64,000 nucleotides of DNA, from assembly GCA_920105625.2 (NCBI GenBank), contig OV050032.1, positions 97,758,542-97,822,541 of the forward strand, in the 5' to 3' direction. The DNA comes from Clusia tigrina (lineage: Eukaryota > Arthropoda > Insecta > Diptera > Clusiidae). Made by a program: the position numbers and the translations under genes. Of the stretch, positions 46,287-59,300 are shown piece by piece; position 1 is the stretch's first letter, and each line of letters opens with the position of its first letter. Under the pieces are notes generated by a model. The model did no database searches. It saw only the letters and a program-made list of their open reading frames with translations, and was not told where the DNA came from.

Positions 46287-49200
46287 ATGCTGACTCCGCT
46301 GATAGACGCGGCTGATAGCCTGACCGCGTTTGTTATTGAGTTCGAGCGGAACTCTTCCGCCCCTCAAAATCTTGAATATCTTCGCCTTGATCTGACTGAA
46401 TTGGCAGACTTATGGCAGGCGTTGAAGGAGGCGAAGGCTGCAGCGGTCATTGAAGCGAACTTAGACGAGAAATGCGTAGCCATTAAGGAGTCTATACGGC
46501 AACGATTCGCAGCAAGTTTTGCCATGTATAAACAGGGTCATGCTCGGATCAGTGGACTAATGCAATCCCTGACCGTCTCTTCAACGGTGCCTTCCGAGGC
46601 GTCGGCTGAGCTGTCTTCTCAATCCCATACTATTCCGGTGCCTCCTTGTGATATTGAGATTTTCGGGGGGGAGTACTCCAAGTGGATCACCTTCCGTGAT
46701 ATGTTCACGGCGCTGTTCCTGCGGAACGCTCGGTTATCTAACATCGAGCGGTTGTATCACCTGAGAGCAAAGACTAGGGGGGAGGCGCGAGAAATCGTGG
46801 ACCAATGCCAACTGACCAATAGCGGTTTTGATCAGGCGTGGGCGGGGCTTACTGCGCGATACGAAAATCGGCGCAAGCTCATTAATTGTCAGCTGAAGTC
46901 CCTATTCACAATGCGTACCATAGGCAAAGAAAGTGGGTTGGAGCTAAAGAGGCTGCAGCGGGAAGTTAGCAACTGCATTATGGCGTTGAGGGAGCTGTCG
47001 GTGGATGTAGGCAGTTGGGATCCAATTTTTATATACTGGAGTTCCATTCGGTTGCCGGAGAGGACCCTTTCTCTTTGGGAGCAGTCTCTTGCAGATCATG
47101 CGGATATACCGACTTGGGTGGCGATGGAGGAATTTCTCTCGAAACGGTTCCAAACTTTGGAGGCGGTCTCTGATGTCTGCCAGACGGATCACGCGCGGGA
47201 GTCTGGGGGGAATCGCTCAACACCACTCCGTAATAGCCACGTGCAGGCTCATCAGGCGAGGGTCAATCCGGAAGGGTGTAAGATATGTACACTACCAGGC
47301 CATCGGGTCTCCCACTGCTCTACTTTCATCAACGCTGATGTATCAGAGCGATGGGGATGGGTAAATCGCTTCCACTTGTGCGTGAATTGTTTGAAGGGGG
47401 ATCATCGTGTGTCAAATTGCACGAGTAAATACCGATGTTTTACGTGTCAAGAGCGGCACCATACTCTGCTGCACCGTGAGCCGCTCCCGAACCGGAGCAT
47501 AAGAGCCCCACCATGCACGACGCCGCCTCGAGACAGACGATCATCCAACGGACGCAATGCGGCCACCACGTTGGCTCAACCTGCTACACCTTCCTTCGCC
47601 CACGCTGCACAGGTGGTACCCGCTATAGTCCAGGGAAGATCCGGTCCATATCGAGCTCGAGGTCGGCTACCCAAACGTGTGCTTTTAGGTACCGCCATTA
47701 TCCACGTATGGTATCAGGGAGTCAATTATATGGCCCATGCATTGATCGACCCTGGGTCGGAAGGGTCTTTCATCTCAGATCAGCTCCAACGACGCCTGCG
47801 ACTCCCTACGCGTACCGTGCATGCCCAAGTGTCCGGGGTGAGCAATGTGGTGGCAGCTAACGTGACAAAAGCGTGCGATTTAATGTTAGGGTCACCTCTT
47901 GACAGTACTGTGCGGCTCCCGGTGTCAGCATTAGTACTGCCCACCTTGACCAGCGAATTACCCCGACTAGGGGTATCAACGCAACAATATGCCCAATTGG
48001 CCGGCTTACGACTGGCTGATCCAAGCCTTTCAAACTCTTCACAAGTTGACATTCTGATAGGGGGTGATTTATACCCGATGGTGATGCTTGATGGGTTGAA
48101 GCGTGACGTTATTGGGTCATTAATTGCACAGGAAACTGTATTTGGGTGGATCCTCACAGGACCCATGCCTGAGAACTCGACACAGACATTCTGTGCCAGA
48201 GTACAAGTTGAAACTGGCCACCCGGTCGAAGAGCTCTTCCAGAGATTCTGGGAGGTGGAGGAACCACCTAGGGAGAGACGTTTGTCGCCCGGTGATCAGG
48301 CTTGCCTGGATTTGTATTCCCGGACCACTTACAGAGAGTCTTCTGGGCGGTATGTAGTAGAACTACCGTTCAAATCAAGGCACCTACCTGAGGAGTCGCT
48401 TGGGGCTTCTTGGCACATTGCGTTAAAGCAGTTCGAGCGCAATGAAGGTAGGTTACTTCGTAACCCTGAGCAGAAAGACCAATACGACTCCGTGGTACAG
48501 GAGTACTTGACTCTTGATCATATGGTCAAGGTCCCGCCTCCACCTTCAGGCGCTCTTGCTCATTATTATTTGCCTCATCATGCGGTAATGAAACCCGAGA
48601 GTACGTCCACCAAGCTGCGAGTGGTGTTCAATGCGTCTCAAGCAACCACCAGCACCCTCAGTTTGAATGATGTCTTATATACGGGTCCCACCTTGCAGGC
48701 TGACTTGACACAACTTATCGTGCGATGGCGAATGTTTCAGTTCGTCTTTAATGGGGATCTGCAAAAGATGTATCGGCAGATTAGAGTAGCTCCAAAGCAC
48801 ACCCCGTACCAGCGAATTGTTTTTAGGGCCTCTCCTGCAGCGCCAGTCTCCGATTACGAGTTACAAACGGTTACCTTCGGAGTCAACTGCGCACCTTACT
48901 TAGCGATTAGGACATTGGAACAGCTCGCGACGGATGTCGAGGAGGACCTACCCCTAGCAGCCCGGGTATTGCGTGAATGTATGTACGTGGACGACGCCTT
49001 GGTCGGCACACATGATGTAAACGCAGCAACACAGACTCGAGATGAGTTGATCCGTGCACTCGACTCTGCCGGCTTTTCCATACGAAAGTGGACAGCTAAT
49101 ACGGAAGCCATTCTCTCCTCTTTGCCTCCGGACCACTTACTCCGAGAGGATTTTTTGAAGCTGGATGAAGCGAGTTTAACTAAGACACTAGGAATTCGGT

Positions 49201-51566
49201 GGAATGCAAAGACTGATCATTTCTACTTTCATCTCCAGCCCATTTGCTTCGACCCACGAGCCACCAAACGCAAGGTGCTATCGATTATAGCTCAACTGTT
49301 TGATCCAGCCGGATGGCTGGCATCTGTTGTGATCGAGGCCAAGATCTTAATGCAACAGATTTGGGGGGACAAAACTGACTGGGACGAATCGTTGACCCTC
49401 GCTTCATCCAGTCGTTGGAGAGAATATTTAGGGGCATATGACGACATCTCGCAGATTCGAATTCCGCGTTGGGTGGGGTCTCCACCGGTTGTAGATATCC
49501 AGTTCCATGCGTTTTGCGATGCTTCGCAAGCGGCATACGCCGCCGCGCTGTATGTGCGATGCCAGTGCGGCGATGCGGTCACGTCCCACTTATTAGTGGC
49601 TAAGTCGCGGGTAGCACCTCTTAAGACGTTGTCCTTACCTCGCTTAGAACTCTGTGGCGCGGTATTGTTATCCGAGTTGGTGGCGGCACTTCAGACAAGG
49701 GTGGGAGTCACCTCCGGCAACTTGTTTTGTTGGACGGATTCGACCATAGTTTTGGCTTGGCTCTAGAAGTCCCCGCATACATGGAAAACCTTCGTAGCTA
49801 ATCGGGTTACCACCATTTCAAGTAAAGTAGGTGTATAATGTTGGAGACATGTCAGGTCTGCAGACAATCCGGCTGATCTTGCCAGTCGGGGGGTAACTCC
49901 AGCAGCACTTGTTCATAGTCATTTATGGTGGAATGGTCCGGGATGGCTTACCCACGTCTCAAATTCCTGGCCTCAGCCGTCGAAAATCGCTAGCCCGGAC
50001 GCCCTGGAGGAACAGCGCAACGTTACTTCGCATACAATCCAGGTCAAACAGCTTGATGACTTGATGCTGCGTTTCTCGTCGTTGCCGCGAGCTCTGCGGG
50101 TTGTGTGCTATATCCTGCGCTTTTCTAACCACGCTAGGCGAAAGCTACGTGACCACGCCCCACCCCCGGGGTCGCCTATCACGCCTGCAGAGATTGTTGC
50201 CGCTACACTGCTCGTAACGACCATAAAGCAGCAGATGTACTACCCCGAGGAGTATGGATGCCTGCAGAACGGGCAACCCATTTCCAGCTCGAGTTCTCTG
50301 CTCACCTTGAACCCCTTCCTTCATTCCGATGGGTCGATTCGAGTGAATGGACGCCTAGCGCATTCCACTCAGATCCCGTTCTCCGAACGGCACCCACAAA
50401 TTTTGCCGTACCACGGACAGTTTACACGACTGCTCGTTGAGTTCATCCATCAAATCTCTTTGCATGGGGGAAATCAGCTTATGCTTCGGCTCCTTCGAAC
50501 TCAATATTGGGTTCCACGGGCAAAAGTTTTAGTCAAAGGTACCATTTTACGGTGTAAAACTTGCCTGGTAGAAAAGAAACGTAGATTGAGCCAGATCATG
50601 ACGCCTTTGCCCCCTGAACGCACCACCCTGTCTCGTCCTTTCGCCACCGCGGGGGTGGATTTTGCGGGTCCCTTTGAAATTAAAACGTTTCAAGGGCGGG
50701 GGTATAAAATGACAAAAGGCTACGTGTGCATCTTTGTGTGTTTCGCCACCAAGGCCGCCCATTTAGAAGCTACCACGGATTTAACTACCCAGGCTTTTTT
50801 AGCCGCCCTGTCTAGATTCATTGGACGACGGGGGTGCCCAGCTAACATTTATTCCGACAATGGAAAGAAATTTGTGGGAGCAGAAAAGGTAGTGCGCATG
50901 GAGTTCGCACGTGTGATTCGAGAAGCTAAGGACCAGGCGACCACGCAGCATTGGTTTCACCAATTGAAATGGCATTTTATTCCTCCAAACGCTCCCCATA
51001 TGGGAGGACTGTGGGAAGCCGCAGTAAAGAGCTTCAAACACCATTTCAAACGAGTGGGTGGGCAGATCCGGTATACGTATGAGGAGTTAGCAACGGTACT
51101 AGCCCGCGTCGAGGCATGCCTGAATTCTCGACCGATTAGCGCACTCAGTGACGATCCCGACGACCTCCAACCACTTACACCAGGGCACTTTCTAGTAGGG
51201 GGACCACTTCTTGCACCAGCCGTCTCGGAGGAGACACCCCCTTTTCTTTCTATTCTTAATCGATGGCGTAGGCTTCAAGTTCTCTCCCAGCAGTTCTCAG
51301 TACGTTGGAAACATGAGTAGCTTCTGGAGTGCCAGCGCAGGACAAAGTGGAAGACTATCCAAGATAATGCAGCTAACGGAGATCTGGTGGTACTGCAGGA
51401 TGACCACGTTCCACCAAACGAATGGCGATTGGGAAGGATCACTGAGGTTCACCCGGACTCAGACGGCAGAGTGCGAGTCGCGAAAGTGCGGACAGCACGC
51501 GGAACCGTTACGAGGCCCGTCACCAAGATGGTTCTACTAACTCGAGCGGAAGTGCAGGCTGAGTAA
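46287..51566 (+). pseudogene. gag-pol: BEL/Pao gag-pol polyprotein gene with three nonsense codons
   Basis: One frame of 1,759 codons from the ATG at 46287. The frame is open 60 bases further upstream but without ATG. Order: a BEL-type Gag region (DUF1759-like, WITFRDMF near 135); three zinc modules at 331-396 (CKICTLPGHRVSHC, CVNCLKGDHRVSNC, CFTCQERHHTLLH); aspartic protease at D488 in the DPGSE form common in this family; RT with YVDD at 900-903; RNase H with FCDAS (D1078) and WTDST; integrase zinc module ending C1423/C1426; DDE residues D1458, D1524, E1577; and a C-terminal DUF5641-like tail. Stops interrupt at 49764-49766 (TAG), 49836-49838 (TAA) and 51318-51320 (TAG). There are no frameshifts, so decay is recent. 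Without readthrough, the product would end in RNase H before integrase. Confidence 0.95.
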
Positions 51567-51943
51567 TCCCGGCATACGGTCTTTTGGTCGTTTCCGTAGC
51601 TAGTCCCATTCTTTGTAGCCTCTAGTTTGTAGCCTTTCCTGTTTGTATGTATACCTCGGTTCTTCCATGGAATCACTAGCCTTCCTCGTAAAACGGTAGC
51701 AGTAGATCTCGCCTGGCTATGCCACGGGATAGACATGTAGTACTCTACGTAGTCTTGAAGAAGTTATATTTCCTACCAGTAGCATCCTAACCTCTATTAC
51801 TAGCCTTCTCGTAAGCACATGCCTAATTATAAAATTTGATTTTCCACAGAACTTCCCATCGTGCCGAGCTGACTGGCGTGGAAGACGCTACATCGGGCCG
51901 TGCCTGTGCTCCGAGCATACAGTTGGTGTTCCCAGCCCCCGTG
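51567..51943 (+). other. BEL spacer between gag-pol and the second ORF, with candidate splice acceptor
   Basis: Mostly non-coding. CTAAT at 51823-51827 fits an insect branch point. tttgattttccacag ends with AG at 51848-51849, a good acceptor 22 bases later. From 51850 on, the first ATG is 51944, which starts the second ORF. Confidence 0.55.
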
Positions 51944-52504
51944 ATGCTACAGGGGTCTGCAACACACCGCACTCCGGGAGCAGTGGCGCCATCTCGCGCC
52001 CACGATGACCAGCTTGAGTCCACCACTACAGCGGCAGTTTCGCCATCGCGCCCCCGAGCCCGGTCTGCACCACCTGCCGCGCGTTCGCGACCGACGGGGC
52101 CGATGAGCGTCCGCCGCCTTCCCAATCAGGGGTCCACGCCAGGGAGCGTTGCACCACGGACGCCCCATCCGATGTCCCGCGCCGCATTGGAGGCTGCGCC
52201 ATCTCACGCCCCAGTGGGGGCTGCGACATCTCGCGCCCCACTGGTGGCTGCGACAGCCCAAACACCAGCGGCAGTCGTGCACCCGACAGCGGCTCCACAA
52301 CGCCCGTGCGAGATGTGCAAGCGCTGGGGGCACACCATCGCAGTGTGCAGGGCGTTCCTGTCCTTGTCCTCGCGGCGCAGGAGAGACGCGGCCGCAAAGC
52401 GGAAACTATGTTTCGTGTGCCTGGGGGTGAAACACTTCACCCACAGCTGCGAACAGCCGGGGTGCTCCCGGTGCCACCGGCGGCATCATCACCTCTTGCA
52501 TTGA
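51944..52504 (+). CDS. BEL second ORF: nucleocapsid-like zinc-knuckle protein (186 aa)
   Basis: This separate frame lies downstream of pol in a different part of the element, where env would sit in retrovirus-like elements. From the first ATG it has an alanine/proline/arginine-rich half with a 27-bp internal repeat (about 52193-52255, TSRAPLVAA type). A basic C-terminal half follows with three zinc modules: CEMCKRWGHTIAVC, a 20-residue linker, CFVCLGVKHFTHSC, a short linker and CSRCHRRHHHLLH, ending at the stop. The element's own Gag has the same series with the same 20-residue linker (331-396), so I infer homology to BEL nucleocapsid. It is much richer in G and C than gag-pol. It probably binds nucleic acid. 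It may be a spliced accessory protein, or the relic of another BEL gag joined by recombination. Confidence 0.65.
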   Translation: MLQGSATHRTPGAVAPSRAHDDQLESTTTAAVSPSRPRARSAPPAARSRPTGPMSVRRLPNQGSTPGSVAPRTPHPMSRAALEAAPSHAPVGAATSRAPLVAATAQTPAAVVHPTAAPQRPCEMCKRWGHTIAVCRAFLSLSSRRRRDAAAKRKLCFVCLGVKHFTHSCEQPGCSRCHRRHHHLLH

Positions 52505-52560
52505 GGGGTGCATCAGAATGGGAGCCGGCGGGAATAGGTCGTCATCTCTCTTGCAATACT

Positions 52561-52575
52561 GCAAGGGGGGCGGCA
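52561..52575 (+). promoter_or_regulatory. BEL polypurine tract
   Basis: gcaaggggggcggca directly precedes the 3' LTR start TGTTCGCGCC. It is purine-rich with a central G run, as expected for plus-strand priming. Confidence 0.7.
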
Positions 52576-53060
52576 TGTTCGCGCCGGAGCCCTCCTGACA
52601 ACGGCTGCTGCCTGCGCACAGTCACCATGCAACTCTGAGCGGGGCTCAGTGCGGAGAGAATTCCCCTCATTGGGTCCCGCCAAAGTTGTGTGGCAGGCCG
52701 CAGCCATCTTCATTTTTGGTGAGAGTGCTGACACAGGCAGCGGAGGAGAGCTGGTCGGCAATACTGCGTGTCGACGGCATTGGGATCTGTGCGCTCAACC
52801 AAGAAGGAGGTGCAAAATTTATTCTACTATATAAATGTTTTCAATCGTTCTGAAGAAAATTTGTGTTCTAAATAAAATATAAAAAAAAGCAAAGAAATAA
52901 TAAATCAGCAGTTATAATTATTACGATATAAAAATTTTAGCTTTTTACATATAAGCAAAGTGGTAAGAAATATCAAAAAAAAGGTAAAATATAGAAACTA
53001 AAATAAAAAAAGATAAAAAACTACATATGGAGTCCGAACGGGAAAATGGTCTCCGCAACA
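52576..53060 (+). repeat. BEL 3' LTR, complete (485 bp)
   Basis: Starts TGTTCGCGCC and ends CTCCGCAACA. TATATAAA at 52828-52835 is a likely promoter element. AATAAA lies at 52871-52876 and 52899-52904. It contains the uninterrupted gypsy target ggtc at 53048-53051. Confidence 0.95.
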
Positions 53061-53065
53061 GCCCC
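53061..53065. other. Target site duplication of the BEL insertion (right)
   Basis: gcccc directly after the 3' LTR, then satellite continues aaacttctttacgg. It matches 10971-10975 and 24253-24257. Confidence 0.85.
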
Positions 53066-53689
53066 AAACTTCTTTACGGTACGTCCTACACCTATCAAAG
53101 TTTGCAACATACAAATGCTTGTAACTTTTTACTGGAGCGTCATCAAACTTTTAAATTTTGTAACAATGAAGTACCCGAGCCTCTTGTCAATTTAAGCCAT
53201 CGTTCAAAGCTATGCCACCCTTGAGTCCCAAATCAAACACTGATAAAACTTCAAACGCCCCTACCTTCTTTACGGTACGTCCTACACCTATCAAAGTTTG
53301 CAACATACAAATGCTTGTAACTTTTTACTGGAGCGTCATAAAACCTTGAAATTTTGTAACAATGAAGAACTCAAGCCTCTTGTCAATTTACGCCATCGCT
53401 CAAAGCTCTGCTACCCTTGAGTCCCAAATCAAACACTGATAAAACTTCAAACGCCCCTAACTTCTTTACGGTACGTCATACACCTATCAAAGTTTGCAAC
53501 ATACAAATGCTTGTAACTTTTTACTGGAGCGTCATAAAACCTTGAAATTTTGTAACAATGAAGTACCCGAGCCTCTTGTCAATTTAAGCCATCGCTCAAA
53601 GCTATGCTATCCTTGAGTCCCAAATCAAACACTGATAAAACTTCAAACGCTCCTAACTTATTTACGGTACGTCCTACACCTATCAAAGT

Positions 53690-56226
53690 TTGCAACATAC
53701 AAATGCTTGTAACTTTTTACTGGAGCGTCATAAAACCTTGAAATTTTGTAACAATGAAGTACCCGAGCCTCTTGTCAATTTAAGCCATCGCTCAAAACTA
53801 TGCTACCCTAGAGACCCAAATCAAACACTGATAAAACTTCAAACGCCCCTAAGTTCTATACGGTATGCCCTACACCTATCAAAGTTTGCAACATACAAAT
53901 GCTTGTAACTTTTTACTGGAGCGTCATAAAACCTTGAAATTTTGTAACAATAAAGTACCCGAGCCTCTTGTCAATTCAAGCCATCGCTCAAAACTATGCT
54001 ACCCTTGAGTCCCAAATCAAACACTGATAAATCTTCAAATGGCCCTAACTTCTATACGGTACGTCCTACACCTATCAAAGTTTGCAACATACAAATGCTT
54101 GTAACTTTTTACTGGAGCGTGACAAAACCTTGAAATTTTGTGACAATGAAGTACCCGAGCCTCTTGTCAATTTTAGTTATCGCTCAAAACTATGCTACCC
54201 TAGAGTCCCAAATCAAACACTGATAAAACTTCAAACGCCCCTAACTTCTTTACGGTACGTCCTACACCTAACAAAGTTTGCAACAAACAAATGCTTGTAA
54301 CTTAACAATAAAGTACCCGAGCCTCTTGTCAATTTAAGCCATCGCTCAAAACTATGCTACCCTAGAGTCCCAAATCAAACACTGATAAAACTTCAAACGC
54401 CCCTAACTTCTATACGGTACGTCCTACACATATCAAAGTTTGCAACATACAAATGCTTGTAACTTTTTACTGGAGCGTCATAAAACCTTGAAATTTTGTG
54501 ACAATGAAGTACCCGAGCCTCTTGTTAATTTAAGCTATCGATCAAAACTATGCTACCCTAGAGTCCCAAATCAAACACTGATAAAACTTCAAACGCCCCG
54601 AACTTCTTTACGGTACGTCCTACACCTATCAAAGTTTGCAACATACAAATGTTTGTACCTTTTTACTGGAGCGTCATAAAACCTTGAAATTTTGTAACAA
54701 TAATGTACTCGAGCCTCTTGTCAATTTAAGCCATCGCTCAAAACTATGCTACCCTAGAGTCCCAAATCAAACACTGATAAAACTTCAAACGCCCCTAACT
54801 TCTTTACGGTATGTCCTACACCTATCAAAGTTTGCTACATACAAATGCTTGTAACTTTTTACTAGAGCGTGATAAAACCTTGAAATTTTGTAACAATGAA
54901 GTACCCGAGCCTCTTGTCAATTTAAGCCATCGCTCAAAGCTATGCTACCCTAGAGTCCCAAATCAAACACTGATAAAACTTCAAACGCCCCAAACTTCTT
55001 TACGGTACGTCCTACACCTATCAAAGTTTGCAACATTCAAATGCTTGTAACTTTTTACAGGAACGTCATAAAACCTTGAAATTTTGTAACAATAAAGTAC
55101 TCGAGCCTCTTGTCAATTTAAGCTATCGATCAAACCTATGCTACCCTTGAGTCCCAAATCAAACACTGATAAAACTTCAAATAGCCCTAACTTCTATACG
55201 GTACGTCCTACACCTATCAAAGTTGGCAACATACAAATGCTTGTATCTTTTTACTGGAGCGTCATAAAACCTTGAAATTTTGTAACAATAAAGTACCCGA
55301 GCCTCTTGTCAATTTAAGCTATCGCTCAAAGCTATGCTACCCTTGAGTCCCAAATCAAACACTGATAAAGCTTCAAACGCCCCTAACTTCTTTACGGTAC
55401 GTCCTACACCTATCAAAGTTGGCAACATTCAAATGCTTGTAACTTTTTACTACAGCGTCATAAAACCCTGAAATTTTGTAACAATGAAGTACCCGAGCCT
55501 CTTGTCAATTTAAGCTATCGCTCAAAGCTATGCTACCCTTGAGTCCCAAATCAAACACTAATAAAACTTCAAATGGCCCTAACTTCTTTACGGTACGTCC
55601 TATACCTATCAAAGTTTGCAACATACAAATGCTTGTAACTTTTTACTGGAGCGTCATAAAACCTTGAAATTTTGTGACAATGAAGTACCCGCGCCTCTTG
55701 TCAATTTAAGCTATCGCTCAAAACTATGCTACCCTAGTGTCCCAAATCAAACACTGATAAAACTTCAAACGCCCCGAACTTCTTTACGGTACGTCCTAGA
55801 CCTATCAAAGTTTGCAACATACAAATGCTTGTAACTTTTTACTGGAGCGTCATAAAACCTTGAAATTTTGTAACAATGAAGTATCCGAGCCTCTTGTCAA
55901 TTTAAGCTATCGCTCAAAACTATGCTACCCTAGAGTCCCAAATCAAGCACTTATAAAACTTCAAACGCCCCGAACTTCTTTACGGTACGTCCTACACCTA
56001 TCAAAGGTTGCAACATACAAATGCTTGTAACTTTTTACTGGAGCGACATAAAACCTTGAAATTTTGTAACAATAAAGTACTCGAGCCTCTTGTCAATTTA
56101 AGCCATCGCTCAAAACTATGCTACCCTAGGGTCCCAAATCAAACACTGATAAAACTTCAAACGCCCCTAACCTCTTTACGGTACGGCCTACACCTATCAA
56201 AGTTTGCAACATACAAATGCTTGTAA
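53690..56226 (+). repeat. Large satellite block, also present at 61882-63830
   Basis: Shared private variants include ttttagttatcgc, acaaacaaatgc, ctatgcaccc-region changes, tgctacatac and caaatagccc. The offset to the second copy is 8,192 bp, then 7,996 (one monomer fewer) and finally 7,604 (two more fewer). Confidence 0.85.
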
Positions 56227-56339
56227 CTTTTTACTGGAGCGTCATAAAACCTTGAAATTTTGTAACAATGAAGTACCCGAGCCTCTTGTCAATTTAAGCC
56301 ATCGCTCAAAGCTATGCTACCCTTGAGTCCCAAATCAAA

Positions 56340-59300
56340 CACTGATAAAACTTCAAACGCCCCTAACTTCTATACGGTACGTCCTACACCTATCAAAGTT
56401 TGCAACATACAAATGCTTGTAACTTTTTACTGGAGCGTCATAAAACCTTGACATTTTGTGACAATGAAGTACCCGAGCCTCTTGTCAATTTAAGCTATCG
56501 CTCAAAACTATGCTACCCTAGGGTCCCAAATCAAACACTGATAAAACTTCAAACGCCCCTAACTTCTATACGGTACGTCCTACACCTATCAAAGTTTGCA
56601 ACATACAAATGCTTGTAACTATTTACTGGAGCGTCATAAAACCTTGAAATTTTGTGACAATGAAGTACCCGAGAGTCCCAAATCAAACACTGATAAAACT
56701 TCAAACGCCCCTAACTTCTATACGGTACGTCCTACACCTATCAAAGTTTGCAACATACAAATGCTTGTAACTTTTTACTGGAGCGTCATAAAACCTTGAA
56801 ATTTTGTAACAATAAAGTACTCGAGCCTCTTGTCAATTTAAGCCATCACTCAAAACTATGCTACCCTAGGGTACCAAATCAAACACTGATAAAACTTCAA
56901 ACGCCCCTAACTTCTTTACGGTACGGCCTACACATATCAAAGTTTGCAACATACAAATGCTTGTAACTTTTTACTGGTGCGTCATAAAACCTTGACATTT
57001 TGTGACAATGAAGTACCCGAGCCTCTTGTCAATTTAAGCTATCGCTCAAAACTATGCTACCCTAGGGTCCCAAATCAAACACTGATAAAACTTCAAACGC
57101 CCCTAACTTCTATACAAATGCTTGTAACTTTTTACTGGAGCGTCATAAAACCTTGAAATTTTGTAACAATGAAGTACCCGAGCCTCTTGTCAATTTAAGC
57201 CATCGCTCAAAGCGATGCTACCCTTGAGTCCCAAATCAAACACTGATAAAACTTCAAACGCCCCTAACTTCTATACGGTACGTCCTATACCTATCAAAGT
57301 TTGCAACATACAAATGCTTGTAACTTTTTACTGGAGCGTCATAAAACCTTGACATTTTGTGACAATGAAGTACCCGAGCCTCTTGTCAATTTAAGCTATC
57401 GCTCAAAACTATGCTACCCTAGGGTCCCAAATCAAACACTGATAAAACTTCAAACGCCCCTAACTTCTTTACGGTACGTCCTACACCTATCAAAGTTTGC
57501 AACATACAAATGCTTGTAACTTTTTACTGGAGCGTCATAAAACCTTGAAATTTTGTAACAATAAAGTACCCGAGCCTCTTGTCAATTTAAGCCATCGCTC
57601 AAAACTATGCTACCCTAGAGTCCCATATCAAACACTGATAAAACTTCAAACGCCCCTAACTTCTATACGGTACGTCCTACACCTATCAAAGTTTGCAACA
57701 TACAAATGCTTGTAACTTTTTACTGGAGCGTCATAAAACCTTGACATTTTGTGACAATGAAGTACCCGAGCCTCTTGTCAATTTAAGCTATCGCTCAAAA
57801 CTATGCTGCCCTAGAGTCCCAAATCAAACACTGATAAAACTTCAAACGCCCCGAACTTCTTTACGGTACGTCCTACACCTATCAAAGTTTGCAACATACA
57901 AATGTTTGTACCTTTTTACTGGAGCGTCATAAAACCTTGAAATTTTGTAACAATAATGTACTCGAGCCTCTTGTCAATTTAAGCCATCGCTCAAAACTGT
58001 GCTACCCTAGAGTCCCAAATCAAACACTGATAAAACTTCAAACGCCCCTAACTTCTATACGGTACGTCCTACACCTATCAAAGTTTGCAACATACAAATG
58101 CTTGTAACTTTTTACTGGAGCGTCATAAAACCTTGAAATTTTGTGACAATGAAGTACCCGCGCCTCTTGTCAATTTAAGCAATCGCTCAAAACTATGCTA
58201 CCCTAGAGTCCCAAATCAAACACTGATAAAACTTCAAACGCCCCGAACTTCTTTACGGTACGTCCTGCACCTATCAAAGTTTGCAACATACAAATGCTTG
58301 TAACTTTTTACTGGAGCGTCATAAAACCTTGAAATTTTGTAACAATGAAGTACCCGAGCCTCTTGTCAATTTAAGCTATCGCTCAAAACTATGCTACCCT
58401 AGAGTCCCAAATCAAGCACTTATAAAACTTCAAACGCCCCGAACTTCTTTACGGTACGTCCTACACCTATCAAAGGTTGCAACATACAAATGCTTGTAAC
58501 TTTTTACTGGAGCGTCATAAAACCTTGAAATTTTGTAGCAATAAAGTACTCGAGCCTCTTGTCAATTTAAGCCATCGCTCAAAACTATGCTACCCTAGGG
58601 TCCCAAATCAAACACTGATAAAACTTCAAACGCCCCTAACTTCTATACGGTACGTCCTACACCTATCAAAGTTTGCAACATACAAATGCTTGTAACTTTT
58701 TACTGGAGCGTCATAAAACCTTGACATTTTGTGACAATGAAGTACCCGAGCCTCTTGTCAATTTAAGCTATCGCTCAAAACTATGCTACCCTAGGGTCCC
58801 AAATCAAACACTGATAAAACTTCAAACGCCCCTAACTTCTATACGGTACGTCCTACACCTATCAAAGTTTGCAACATACAAATGCTTGTAACTATTTACT
58901 GGAGCGTCATAAAACCTTGAAATTTTGTGACAATGAAGTACCCGAGAGTCCCAAATCAAACACTGATAAAACTTCAAACGCCCCTAACTTCTATACGGTA
59001 CGTCCTACACCTATCAAAGTTTGCAACATACAAATGCTTGTAACTTTTTACTGGAGCGTCATAAAACCTTGAAATTTTGTAACAATAAAGTACTCGAGCC
59101 TCTTGTCAATTTAAGCCATCACTCAAAACTATGCTACCCTAGGGTACCAAATCAAACACTGATAAAACTTCAAACGCCCCTAACTTCTTTACGGTACGGC
59201 CTACACATATCAAAGTTTGCAACATACAAATGCTTGTAACTTTTTACTGGAGCGTCATAAAACCTTGACATTTTGTGACAATGAAGTACCCGAGCCTCTT

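Larger units (their letters stand above)
34173..53060 (+). mobile_element. BEL/Pao LTR retrotransposon with a gypsy element nested in its 5' LTR
   Basis: Element parts: 5' LTR (34173-34649 plus 44927-44935), tRNA-Tyr-type primer site (44936-44953), leader, gag-pol (46287-51566), second ORF (51944-52504), purine tract and 3' LTR (52576-53060). Without the nested gypsy it would be about 8.6 kb. It is flanked by the satellite duplication gcccc. The LTR copies differ by about three substitutions in 476 shared bases, so the insertion is fairly recent. The gag-pol frame has three nonsense codons, so this copy is not autonomous. Confidence 0.95.

Noticed and set aside
47741..47770. Loss of the protease active site in BEL because it reads DPG instead of DSG
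   Set aside because: The DPGSE form is common in BEL/Pao proteases as far as I know, so it is not evidence of decay.
51947..52440. Long minus-strand frames opposite the BEL second ORF
   Set aside because: GC-rich sequence leaves stop-free antisense frames. The zinc-knuckle pattern supports only the plus strand.
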